Shown here: positions 35,455-46,886 of the stretch, one piece after another
Numbering within the stretch: position 1 is the first letter of the stretch
Layout: the number at the start of each line of letters is the position of its first letter
NCBI GenBank assembly: GCA_014904845.1
Contig: MU119251.1
Coordinates: 1-64,000, forward strand
Reading direction: 5' to 3'
Source of the DNA: Acephala macrosclerotiorum
Taxonomy: Eukaryota; Ascomycota; Leotiomycetes; Helotiales; Mollisiaceae
Length of the DNA stretch: 64,000 bases
Made by a program: the position numbers and the translations under genes
The notes under the pieces: generated by a model
Databases searched by the model: none
What the model was told of the DNA's origin: nothing
Seen by the model: only the letters and a program-made list of their open reading frames with translations

Positions 35455-38400
35455 ACTCAAAGATTGATGTTGTACAGGTGAATGGTTGATTGTGTGATCG
35501 AGGGGATGAATGATCGAAGATGTGAACTCGACGTCGAGAGAGTGAAGGCAGTCGAATTAGCAAGCTCAAGGGTTGAGCAAATGCTAAAGTATTAGAGGAA
35601 TTAGATGATCGAGCGAGTCGATCGTGTTGTACGTATGAGAAAGTCGAAATTATGTAAGGTGTAAGCGAGCTCGTATGCTGAGCAGAGGCAAGCCAATGAA
35701 ACAGGCAACAGCGAAGAGGTGTTCGAAAGGGTGTACTGAAGAGCCTTTGCTGAGATCCAAGATTTGTGAACAAAAACCGGATGAACCGAGAAACAAAACG
35801 CGTCGCGGACTATGTAGTGTAGTCGTTGGAAATTACAGGGTTCTATGTGAGCATCCAAGGCAGAAAGCAGGCGAGAAGGTGCGATGCTCTGCAATCAACA
35901 ACAAAGAGCGATCGAGTTGAAAGGCAGACGATGATGAATGTTCGTGTCGATGAAAGAGGAAGGGACGATCGATGCTGAATGCTGTTCCCGTTCCGATGCA
36001 AAATGAGTCGAGGGCGGCGAGAACAAAGGATACGATCGGAAAAAGGGTATCGATGTTGAATGAATCTGCGCGGACAACTCAATCACGATCCCACAGCTGG
36101 ATTATCACTCTAAAAGAGGATGGAGGGGCGACAACAACAACGAGAGGAAGGAAGAGGGGCGGTGAAGTAGAGAGAGAAGATGAAAAGCAGAGCAAAGTCG
36201 AGGGCTCGTTTGTGATGGACCGGTGGGAAGGAAGGTCTAGCCGGAAGGGGGATAGCGCCACCACCCTGAATTGGACCGGGACTGGGCTGTATCGAACGGC
36301 AGCGGGGGCTTTTGGCAGGAGGTGGCAGGAGGTAGCAGGAGCCAGCACAGAACTCTCGTTACGATCGAGTCCACAGTCACCAGCCTGTAGACGGCGAGAA
36401 GGGGACTCTTGAGGCTCTGGCCGGTTTGCGACTGGTTGTTGGTAACCGTGTTTCCGATTGCTGATTGTGTTGATTGTACGTCGTCATGCGTGATGGTTGG
36501 CGATTGCATTGATCTTCAAGAATGTCATGGGTTGGGGGGCAGGGGCGAGCAATAAGCAGCAGCGTTGGCGAGCAGCTCTCCTGCAATCATCACTCTAATT
36601 CACATCCATCCCTATTGCCTCCAGTCCTCTCCGCACCATCCGCATCAGCCAAGGTCCGGCGAGGCTGGGTGTCTGAAATATACTATTCATGGCCCTGGAA
36701 TCCCTTGATCTCCTCAGCTCACACAGCCGAAGTGGAGTCCGCTGGAGCACTGCATTGCACTGTGCTCGAGTCTCGAGGTTTCTCCTTTTTTTTTCTGCGC
36801 TGCTGCAACCTTCTCTTGCAGCATGTTCGGTGGTGTGGCCTCGTGGCTTGACCATCCAGATGCACTGCCAGCCTACCAATCAACCCCTCGCCGTCAAGCC
36901 GAGCCATTATCCCCTCCCTTTTCGCGTGCTTCCATACATACTCTTGTGCTTGCATGTACCCAATCATGACGGACAATCACTACCCATATATCACAGTCAT
37001 ATTGGTGCTTGACAGCACATCATCTTGTCTAGACGAACGTCTCATCCCATGAAGCTCCGACTCTTGCTTTGGGGCCCTCGCCTCATGTGCCCCAAACGAG
37101 TTTTGCGCACAGATGTGTTCCTCCTCTCTCCTCTCTCCTCTCAGGGGCGCCCGCTTCTCTTCCGACGATCTGCCTGTGAAAAGAGGCCCGCAGCGTGCAT
37201 CGAACCCGCATAAGCGCCTGCCTTCTTCTTTGAGGCGCAGAAGGGCAGCAAGCCAAAGCCATCCACCATGAGCCAGAGCCAGAACCAGCCAATTTTCTGG
37301 TCTGCACATCATGCATGTCAGCAAGGATCGGATCAGTGAAAATGGGAAAGCCAGTCTGTGGAAAGCGGACGGCAGACGCACATTGTCGTGGTAGCCCGCC
37401 ACCCAATTGAAGCTCTCGTGCATTTCGTGATCGCGCTTGAGGCGCGTCGAGATGGCATGCTCATTTGCTGGACGTGACTAGATGGCCGTTGATTTGAATG
37501 TCAGGCTTGCAACTTGCATACTCTGCGCGCGTATTCCACCAATTCTTTACTTTCGTAGATTATTTTGCTGAGCCCGACCATCATCAGCATCAGCATCAGC
37601 ATCTTCAAACAAATCCACCGAAATGGAAAGTCCCCGAGCTCAAAAATACCTCATCAACAACTTGTTCGTAAGTGCGAGCCTGCGAGCGGGGAGGCGTACA
37701 GTAAACGCGTAAAACGGGGCACATCTATTTCTATCTCTATCTCTAACAGCCGGCCCCAGCACCTCCACAGAGCGTGGAACACGGAGTACAGAGAGATGCG
37801 AAATAAACATCAGTGCGCTTGTATCAGTGTAACGGACATTGACTGCCTCGCTGCCCAAAAAAATCACCATCAGGAGAAACTGCGGTAATGCTTGCATGCC
37901 AAGTCCTTTTTGCATTCAGCAAGAGTGAAATTCTGAAACGAGTGTCTTTGCAAGATCATGCTCGCCTCGCGTCAGCTTACCTTCGCGACCCCCAACTTCC
38001 CGTCACAAGAACGCGTGCGTGTTATCTAAACAAACAGCCCCTCTCCTTGCTGATAATCTTATCTCGTCTTTCGTTCCTAGAATTTTGAAACGGCGGCAGT
38101 GAGACCTTGTCCCCAAATGAAAGCGATCGCCAAATAGGGCTGTAAGTAAAATTGCAAATTTCCCGTTTCAGTAGTCAAGACTCAGGGTTCGTGGCTTGCG
38201 AGATTGCGATTCTTGCCTGTCGCGTGCACACGGTGGCGAAGATCGGGAGATGGTGCTGGAAGCCCTGAAGATTTTCCGCGTGTGAAGTTTGGAGGATCTG
38301 AAGATCTCCTGATGCTGACGCTGTAGTTTCATCAAGATATATGTTAGTGCTGGGTTTGGACGTAGTGAAAAGGAAGAATGTTGTGCTGGGATGAAACCCG

Positions 38401-38755
38401 CATAGAAGTTAGTCATGAAGATTGAAGACCTCTTTCCTCCTCGACGAATGGCATTTGCCTCCTAGAGTTCGCACTTGTATTTGACAAATTTTCCACGATC
38501 AATTCTCAGGTTGGAAGGAAGAGGCAAGGACATTCGAAAGGGAACAGGCCCATCAACATAATGGTCTGGGTTTGAAGGACTCAAAACTCTTTAGTGACTC
38601 CGTCGATCCTCTCCGATTAGATAATGATAGGGTATATACGTCGCTCATGGCCATCGTTCCAAGACGCCTTCTACCTCCAAACCCAGCCAACTCCTGCTCT
38701 GCAAACTCCACCACCTTTTTGGATGAACGCCCGCCAATTTCCAACCAAAACCAAA
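35455..38755. other. Long intergenic region upstream of the Q-rich gene
   Basis: About 3.3 kb with no recognisable gene lies between the Q-rich gene and the sugar transporter, both on the minus strand. Many overlapping short ORFs on both strands have no motifs. The first 1.5-2 kb is likely a promoter plus a long 5' leader. An ATCAGCATCAGCATC microsatellite lies near 37,582-37,605 and a CTATCTCTATCTCTAT one near 37,730. Confidence 0.45.
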
Positions 38756-40753
38756 TCAGATTTCTGTACCAACGGACTTTTGACTGCAGCTCTTAAGCTC
38801 AACTTTATCCTCAGCCCTTGGTCCCAACACCTTAACAGAACCAAACCTCCTCGGACTGACTCTCTTCTCATACAAATAATCAATCTCCTCCGTAGTCAAG
38901 CCCTTGGTCTCTGGGATCCAAAAGTAGGCGACAAACAAGAGAAGAATACTGCTTCCCATGTACACAAAACCGGTCTTAGCTCCCAAGTTTCCAGAGCCAG
39001 CCCCAACATTGTACATGTATGGAGTGACAAACGCGAAGAGCCAGCTGGTGAAGGCTTGCACCATGATACTGATAGATTGCGTATGCTGTCGTAGCCTATA
39101 CGAAGAAAGCTCTGGTGACATCGACCATGTGACCATGGAATTTGTAGGTTGTTGCCAGACGATAAGGAGATTCCTATGTATCGTTAGTTGCGAAGTGGAG
39201 AGAAGAGGAATGGCGCACATCAAGACGGCAATGGCCCAGACTGGCCCGGATTTGGACGTAGCATATCCCAAGCCTCCTACAGTAGCTAAACCAAGTATAT
39301 TTCCAATTACACCAACGAGATCTAAGAAAGTTAGTATCTCATTAGTCAAAATTCTCGTTGACTGGAACGCTGCTCACATAGAGGTCGCCGTCCAATTCTG
39401 TCTCCAAACAACCACGTCAGCGGCATGATGATCAAGGCCAGGCCAAATCCTGCAATGTTGATATCGAAAGCATGAATAACTGGAAGGCCAGCAAGTGTTA
39501 TAAAGTATATGTTTTGAGTGAGAAATGCAGTCCCAATGAGGCCGTTGCCGAACATGAGCAGGCAGACAGTTAAAGTTCGCTTCAGGTCAGTGCCTTTGAA
39601 GCAATCTAAGTACGATGCATCGGTGCTGGCGTCCTTCTGCAATTCACGTAGTATACCGGCTTGAAGGTGTGCTAACCTGGCGTCGATGCTGTTGTCTTTG
39701 CCATAAAGTCGAGAGAGGGAAGAGTGTGCTGCTGCTCGCCGTCCTTTCATTACAAGATATGTAGGTGATCTACTTAACTTAGTATGACTAAAGTGTCACA
39801 CGATATTGAAACTTACTCAGGAACAAACAAGAAGCAAATGATTGGCAGAGCGCCAACCACCCATTGCAGCGCGAAAACAGTACGAAAGGCCGAGGGTCGC
39901 GTATCTGGGACGAATGAGCGTACCACCCCCAAGCCAATGCACTGCATTGCGATGATGAAAAATGCAAGTCCTCCAAGAAGTATGCCTCTGAGACGAGGTG
40001 GTGAGATCTTCGAGGAATGTTAGTACTTCTCTCAAAGCTTCTTAAGCCTAGAATGACCAACTTACCTCAGAAGCATACGTAGTCCCTACCGCCAACAGAC
40101 CTCCGACAGCAAATCCATTAATCATCTTTCCGGCTAGCAGCGTACCCTTAGCAGTCGAAGTATATTGTACGACCACACCGACAGTCTAAAGAATATTAGC
40201 CGACGTTGCATGGCATTGTGTCGGGCGGGATGACTTGCAGTAACAGCTCCGAACGCCATTCCGGCGTATCTTCTCCCGAATTTTTGCGACACAGGCCCGG
40301 CGATGGCAGATCCAAGTATTGAACCAACATTGGTCATGGATGACCATAACGATGTCCAAATAGAGTCTAGATATAATTCCTTCAAAGCTGCATCGTAATG
40401 TCCGAAATATAATTCAAAAGCGGGCACGGCAAGGGTCGCTCCATTTGCAATCGTATCGTAGCCCTATATGTCCTGTTAATCGATGGACATTCTGCTTGCA
40501 GAGCGACATACATAGACAGCCGCACAAGAGTAGGCAGCAAGCACTATATTTTAGTCAGTAAATGTTCTTCGGACGAAGGAACAATGAATATACTGAATAG
40601 AAGAGAAGCCTTGTTCGCCTTGACTGACTGCCATATCCCCTGCGTTTTCTCGAGAGCCTCAAGCTCCTTCCCTTGCAGTGCAAGTTGCTCCGGTGCCGGT
40701 TGGTCGGAATAATCCATGTGGTGAGCATCGGATTGGATGGACTTCATATCCAT
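38756..40753 (-). CDS. MFS sugar transporter (alpha-glucoside permease-like)
   Basis: This plasma-membrane proton symporter of the sugar porter family fits the maltose/alpha-glucoside branch. Eight exons can be joined by short introns. They begin MDMKSIQSDAHHMDY at 40753, with pieces AAYSCAAVY, GYDTIANGATLAVPAFELYFG, TVGVVVQYTSTAKG, ISPPRLRG, SPTYLVMKGRR, YLVGVIGNILGLATVGG and finally NLLIVWQQPTNSM. Family motifs present are FGRRYAG (loop 2-3), a PESPTYL-like motif, GDRIGRRPL, SYRLRQHTQ and the terminal PETKGLTTEEIDYLYE. The protein appears intact. The donor after FGA (GTTACT) is weak, and that splice is least certain. The GH31 alpha-glucosidase about 11 kb away is a possible functional partner, but intervening genes argue against a tight cluster. 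Confidence 0.9.
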
Positions 40754-43328
40754 TTCAGCTCTCAACCCTTCAGGGCAGCCTGAGTGAGGGATGTTGATAT
40801 GTACGTCCAGGGACCCGGAAAGACGACAGGACAGCGTCCTATACCTCCATATATAATCGATCGTTCCTGTGGCTGTCTTGTATAACCTCAATCGAACGCA
40901 GCTGTGACATTCTCTCTCTCACGTTCCTGTCGAATGCTGGGATCTCTCCGCACCCCCACAAAATGATGACCTCAAAAGTCGGGGAGAAGAAAAGAAGGGA
41001 TCCACTGCAACTTTATCGATGAGGCGAGGAAGATCGCTGCCAGGTGACAGACAGATCAGACTAAAGTCTAAAAAGGAGGAGAGGCTCGGCATTAACGGAC
41101 GGGAAGTACGCGGTCTTTTTGCGATGGCGAAGCTTGACATAAAACGGGCAAAATTGGAACCTCCCGTACGCCACAAGAAGTGGTGGCTTGCCGGTTGCTC
41201 CCCGATTGTTTAATGAAAACGCGGTAGATCGTTTTAGCTTTAGCAGAATGCTGTTTGGTGTCTAATATCCGTTGCTGATAGGGTTCGTCTCAAGACTCGC
41301 TGCTGCACCTGCATGACCTTCTAGAAAAAAAGGTGTAACTTGCGAGACAAGGCGCCGTGTGGCTAAAGAGAATCATGCCATTTTCCCAGGCGAAATACGA
41401 CAAAGTTTTCTCGAGCTGAGAATTGCATGGGACAAGAAGTTCGGAAATAGTTGAAACGAGCGTTGTAGTTCGATCTCACCAGCTGAACTCGAAGCAGGCA
41501 GCCCCTATCCAGCTTCACTGAGCACGGCCCTGAAAGAAGACTGGCGGAACTTTTTCTGCGTTTCCATCCTTCAGAATTGCAACCAACCTGGACTTTCCTT
41601 CTCGATCCTTCCTTTACAGAAACTTCCTCGAGTTCTGTTCGGATGGTTGTTTGATCTTCAGCTAAGATAAAGTTAGAATTGTCCCTGATATCTCGTTTGC
41701 GAATTTCATACTTCATCATTTCCCTCAGATTGCGAAGCCTAATATAGCGAAGTTATAATTCGATAGATTGCTGTGAACTCGATATCTCTAGCGACCGGAA
41801 AGATCACTGCGAATTGTCTAGGAAAATGGCCATTTTGATCTAGCCTTCCGTTTTTCTTTGTCACATTAAATTCGTCTTATCTTACTACCCAAAAAATATT
41901 ACCTTCGTCGGCACTGATGTCCTCATTGATGCTCTGTAAGCTTTTTGGATGAGAACAGTCTTGGATCTAGCAACAGTGAAGAGATACAGGCTTGGTCTCG
42001 TCCGCTTCATAAGCGCAACTTGCAGAGTGCTATGTCTGCCAGAAAGACTTTTCGCAACGTCTCCCATTTTCTACCCCCCGTTCTAAATGTTCCGTTCATT
42101 AGCAAGTTGCGATGCTCAAAGGGAAAATACAAGTTAACAAACTCCTTCTAAACCTCCTTTGATGTCCTTTTCAGCAATTGGTGCTTAACCAGAATTCTCT
42201 CTTCATCATCTTATATTTCCTGTTATCCACGTCCAGATCTGCTCCGCAAGTAAAGTATCATTGAAGGAAGTTCCGAAAGCAACATTAAGCTTAATCCAAC
42301 GGCTATCCCACCCGACACCAGTCACCCAACACCAACCTACACCACTCCACTCGAACCAGAAATAATAGCCATCTACGGCTTCGCGTACCAGCACTCCACC
42401 AAAAGAGGCCCAAGACTTGGCTACCAAGGTTCATTTAACAATCAAGCATTACATTGATAATCCGCTGTGGGACTGAAGAGCTGAGATCGAGAAGGGCGAG
42501 TTCATGGGGACTTGTGGTACGTTGCCCTTCCTTCCCCCTCTAAGAAGCTACTAACGAAAACACAGATGTCACCTCGCCGGTTTCATCTTGCTATCTATAC
42601 GATCCCTGACATAAAATTTCACCAACTTCCACGGAATCGGAGCGTATAATTACGCCTTCGGAACAGACGGAGCATATGTTCAAATATATCAGTGTTGAAG
42701 ACGATAATGGACTTCCGTTCTTGGATTTGCGGGTTTCTGGACACAGCTAGATGTTCGGCATGGAGAGGAGATGAGAGATGAGAAGAGGTTCCTTGTGTTG
42801 GCTGGGAAGACGTGGGTTTTGGGGGAGGGCCGAAAAGGGGAGAAGGAGGAGAAAAAGATGCTATTGTCGAAGGCTGATAATGGCAGGTTGAGAGAAAGCG
42901 GGATTGGGGGATTGGGTATGCTTGCTGAGGAGGATATGAGAGGATAGAATGAGATTGAAGTTGGGATTGAAGTCGTCAGGATTTCCGTTAAGCGCTGCAT
43001 TTCAAGGAGTTAAAGCCTGGAAATTTAGCGATCAGTGCCCTGTAACAAAAGCTCAGGTCGCTAAAAAAAATATAGTGACCGCAACCTGAAAGAGTTCTTC
43101 GCTTGACAAACCTGACAGACAAAGGACCTATCAACACAATGAGAAATCAATTCCAAAGACTCTCTCTAAAAGTAGTCTGAGAAATATAAAAGACCAATCG
43201 ACTTCAAATACCAAATAGGTTGTCTGTAAGTAGGTATCACGTGCGGACGTAAATACGCGTCGCGTCTTCCAGTTCCTCAATCAACGTCTTCCACAAACAC
43301 TCAACAACCACCCCTCAGCACCCCCAAA
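40754..43328. other. Intergenic, possible gene relic near 42.2-43.0 kb
   Basis: This is the promoter region of the transporter and upstream DNA of the Fta4-like gene. Around 42,600-42,960 the plus strand reads short coherent-looking segments (KFTNFHGIGAYNYAFGTDG...) broken by stops, which may be a decayed gene, but I cannot name the family. An ORF at 41,363-41,719 on the minus strand has no motif. Confidence 0.35.
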
Positions 43329-44105
43329 ATGAACACCTCAACACCCACAATAATCGACCTCAAAACCTCCTTCCTCCGCGCCCAAATCCTCTCCCTCTCC
43401 CAACCTCTCCGACCGTCCACCACCTTCACCGAAACGAACATCTCATCCGAAGAGAACGCGCTCCGCCAAAAGGCCATAGACGAAGCACTTTACAAGCTCA
43501 ACGGCCAACTGAAGAAACATAACAAGTTGGCTTATGGACCGCAGGCGCAGAGACATGTTGCGGAGCAGATTGATAGGTTGTATTGGAATGCGGGGGAGAG
43601 GGGGTTAAATACATTGGGGCTGGGAGAGGAGTGGGCGGAGCGGGGAAGTGATTATCGTGAGTGTTTCGATTGAAGACAGATAGGGATATGCTGACAGAAA
43701 TTAGGGCATGAAGCTGTTATTGAACAGTTGCCGGAGGAGTGGAGCGAGGAAGCTGAGAGTGAGGCGCCGGAAAAAGCTAGGAGGTATAAGGAGTTACAGC
43801 AGAAACTGGTCGATTTGAATGAGAGGAGGAAGGCGGCGAGGGAGAAGGTGGAGAACTATAAGGCGTTGAAGAAGCTGGTTGATTTGTTGGGAGAGGATGC
43901 TGGTGTGCAGGATAATTTGGTTACGAAGAATGGGGAGGTGGAGGTTGAGCTGGAGAAAATGAGGAGGCTAATGGTGAGGGTTGAGAGGGGGATTGGAGGG
44001 CTGGAAGAGAGGCAGGGTGGAGAAGATATGGATGTTGATGTTGATGGAGGGCAGGACAAAATCCTTGATCTATTAGCTCAGGGCATGATTGATGCTACAG
44101 GCTAG
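43329..44105 (+). CDS. Fta4-like kinetochore (Sim4/CCAN complex) subunit
   Basis: Exons are 43329-43656 and 43705-44105, with a GTGAGT...TTAG intron, giving 242 residues. The N-terminus (TIIDLKTSFLRAQILSLSQPLRPS) matches the start of the fission yeast Fta4/CENP-U-type family as I remember it. The middle, RHVAEQIDRLYWNAGE, and a following long coiled coil (about 43,760-44,010: KARRYKELQQKLVDLNERRKAAREKV) also fit. The C-terminus ends LLAQGMIDATG. The likely role is linking inner kinetochore parts at centromeres. The family call rests on remembered motifs; a generic coiled-coil protein is the alternative. Confidence 0.6.
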
Positions 44106-45225
44106 GTAGTACTGAGGAAAGCCCTTCTGTGTGTAAGAAATGTTTTTGATACCCAGATGTTACTTCTTGTTTAATCAATGTCTGAATATCCACCGTCACA
44201 ATAATTGAAGCTACAGCAAGGAATCTTCAATGCAAAGGCATAGATATCATTCAACGCCTGAAACTGCTTGCAATAAGTTTTCTTCTTTTCAGAAATTTCC
44301 AAATTTCCACTTTTTTTTTCCAGAGATCTTATTTTTCAGACTTTAAAATGATATTATTAATTTGAATTATAGGGAGTTGCTTTCGAATAATCATATCTGG
44401 ACAAAGTTATAACGTGGATTTCCATAGTACAAACAATCAAATCCAAATAATGACAGTATTGTATTTATATATTTCAAAAGGTCCAACAATGAAGCCTATG
44501 CTTTTTCAACTTTCTCGGTCCAGGATACGAGCAATGAAACAAAAAGCTCTCGTTTCCAAACGCTTTGAGTATTTAAACATTCGAACTCAAAATTTCTTAT
44601 ATTTAGGAGTTCTAAGAGTCCTGACAATGAAATCTATGAATCCAAGCTCCTTTCAAGCTGGCATTTCAGACAATGAAAATGAGATCCCCTTGGTTCTCAA
44701 AACTTCAGAGTTTTTGACATTGCTATTTGAGTTTATACCAGGAACTTATCTATCCTTGATTTAATACTTTAGATGTGGAATCTAGCTCTGGACGCCAGAT
44801 TCGCATTTCAGACATTCTAGAACCAGAACCAGAATGCGTTTTGAACAGGCTCAGTGTGCCAAAAAAAGCGACAGAGTATTTGCATCTGCTGCGATTGTCC
44901 TGACATCGGAGGGTCTTTACAAAGAACTTGGAGCCAGATTCGAGTAGCATCTGATAGGAGAGTGTGGTTCACATAATCCCAGTCATCGTAGTTGTAATAA
45001 GTTCAGATGTCAAAATGAATGTCCATGGATCCCTGGTACTTTCGTATGTCGCTATTTTTTGGGACGACCACGAAGTTCGTTGAGTGAATTTTTGTCTTCC
45101 TTCACGTGACTCTACTAGCGTAGAGCTAAGGATTTTCTGCCCACACATACCGTTATCGGTCCTCAGTGCGAATACGAATACGAGATACTCCTCACACCGC
45201 CCTCGACAAAACTACCTAATCAGGT
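44106..45225. other. Intergenic, AT-rich with loosely repeated words
   Basis: Between 44,400 and 44,950 short words recur (AATGAAGCCTATG/AATGAAATCTATGAA, and CCAAACGC/CCAAGCTCC contexts), suggesting an old degenerate repeat. The ORF at 44,414-44,764 is probably accidental. The part nearest 45,226 is promoter and leader of the next gene. Confidence 0.4.
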
Positions 45226-46334
45226 ATGGCGGAACAGCCGAAGCGAACCAAGGCCTCTGGCATCTTGCTGAATATGCTAAAGCCTCTTCCACCTCCTCCG
45301 GCGCAACTCCCACCATCGCCTCCAGCAGGTTGTCGACCTCTCCCACCGCTGCCACCTCCTCGGCCACTCCCACCGTTGCCCATTCGATCTTCCAGATCCC
45401 AAACTCTCCCAACTCTTCCCGCGATGTCCTACCAAGGATACGCAGATAGCGCAGGTGGTAATCCCCGACAAGCCCCTCCATCACCGTCTCAAGGCGCACA
45501 ACATACAAACGGCGGAATGAATGGTATGGGAATGGGCGGAATGGTTGGTTATCCTACCCCGGCAGGACATCAATCGGATCTCAATTATGTCATGGGCATG
45601 GTTGAGGAGCTCTCTGCCGTCCTCCGCAAGAACCAAGAGATCACAAACAGCGTGGTCGAGAAGATGGGCAAGGTTCGCGAGAAGGCACAAAATAAGAGTC
45701 TCACGAACGATGAGCTGGTTGCTGCTGTCGCCTCCGAACTCAATGGTATGTATTCTGAATTCCAATCACGCGTAGATCGATCTAACTTTGTTTTCTAGAG
45801 GACTCCAAGAACATCGAGAAGGAGATCTCCCAACTGCGCAAGAGACTCGAGAAGTCGGAATACGATGCCAAAGAGAACTTCAATCTCGCGATCCACGGGG
45901 CCAACATCCTCGCCGATATCACCGAGAAGATGCATAGGTTCAAGGAGCAACACGAGTCCGATACTCTCGCCTGGCACAAGAACTATCGCAAGCAATTGGC
46001 CGATGAGCGTGAGGAGAACCTCAACCTCCGCAATCAGATCAATGACATGAGAGCCGCTGCTGCCCGAGCCAACGATTATCTCCGACAAATGCGTCGCTTC
46101 GTCACCGACAACGACCGTTACCACGAGCTGGAGATCCAAAATCACCAGTACCGTACCGAGCGTCGTATGTGGAAGCGTATGGCCCTCCCCCTCATCCCTG
46201 ACGACGACTCCGAGTGGTCCGACGACGACGATCTTATCGATCCCGAAGAGAAGAAGCGTCTCGCTGCCATCAAGGCTGAGAAGGAGCGCAAGAATTTGGA
46301 GGATGCTGATGGTGGTGAGGGTGCTTCCACATAA
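45226..46334 (+). CDS. Coiled-coil protein of unknown function with P-rich N-terminus
   Basis: Exons are 45226-45745 and 45799-46334, with a 53-nt GTATGT...TTCTAG intron, giving 351 residues from the first ATG. The residues up to 45423 are very proline-rich (PLPPPPAQLPPSPP) and may be 5' leader. An alternative start at 45424 (MSYQGYADSAGG) gives 285 residues and looks more like a natural N-terminus. The body is conserved-looking: DLNYVMGMVEELSAVLRKNQ, KMGKVREKAQ, then a long helical region with KNYRKQLADEREENLNLRNQI and DNDRYHELEIQNHQYRTERR. The acidic tail has SEWSDDDDLIDPEEKK. It probably acts as a cytoskeletal or scaffold adaptor; I cannot name it. Confidence 0.72.
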
Positions 46335-46472
46335 ATGACTGGTCACAAATTTCTTCCGTCTATTGCATGCATTTCGAGGCGTTTACATAGCGGATGATAC
46401 CCAGGGCTTGTACAGGGCGAATTTTCTTTTCTTCTCACGGTCACGATCACGAAAATCAAGGGTGTATTTCTA

Positions 46473-46575
46473 GGCACAGCGTTGGGCGCTGATGCATATT
46501 ATAAAATTTCAGAAAATGGCGCAAAAAAAGGAACGATGGGGTATGTCTGGCGGCACAGCGTAGGGCGCTGATGCA
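46473..46575. repeat. 24-bp direct repeat, two copies 79 bp apart
   Basis: GGCACAGCGTTGGGCGCTGA (extended by TGCA) at 46473-46496 recurs at 46552-46575 with one mismatch (GTAGGG for GTTGGG). Each copy is followed by A/T-rich sequence ending ATAAAAT. Confidence 0.8.
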
Positions 46576-46580
46576 ATAAA

Positions 46581-46886
46581 ATGAAGCAAGCTTTCCCGCA
46601 AACTTTGATTCTGACCTTTGTGCTTATGTATCTGATATCTATGCTGTCAACAAGCTGGAAAGTTGCATCTGCGACAGAGATTCGAGAGAAGACACTCTTG
46701 ACGCGTCTTCGGATCTCAAACCTGCCTGCTAGCGGGAGCAAGGTGTTGAAAGCGAATTCTACAGAACTCGATTCTTTCCAGGGTTATACTGCAAATGCAA
46801 ATCTAGGAGAAAAGGTCAATTCGCGTGGTAGCTTTGACTTTCCCCAGCTTCCTCCCATCGATCTCATCGATCTAAACCACTGCTAG
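46581..46886 (+). CDS. Possible small secreted protein
   Basis: This ORF of 101 residues starts MKQAFPQTLILTFVLMYLIS. A basic start plus a hydrophobic core followed by ASA looks like a signal peptide. The remainder has no cysteine pairs except one terminal Cys and matches no family I know. It begins five bases after the second copy of the 24-bp repeat. It may equally be a chance ORF in a gene-poor stretch. Confidence 0.25.
   Translation: MKQAFPQTLILTFVLMYLISMLSTSWKVASATEIREKTLLTRLRISNLPASGSKVLKANSTELDSFQGYTANANLGEKVNSRGSFDFPQLPPIDLIDLNHC

Noticed and set aside
36000..37430. Minus- and plus-strand ORFs of 80-147 residues in the long intergenic region
   Set aside because: Unnatural composition, heavy mutual overlap and no domain signal.
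25093..40753. Alpha-glucosidase and sugar transporter as a maltose-use gene cluster
   Set aside because: About 11 kb and three unrelated genes lie between them, orientations differ, and no cluster-type regulator gene is present.
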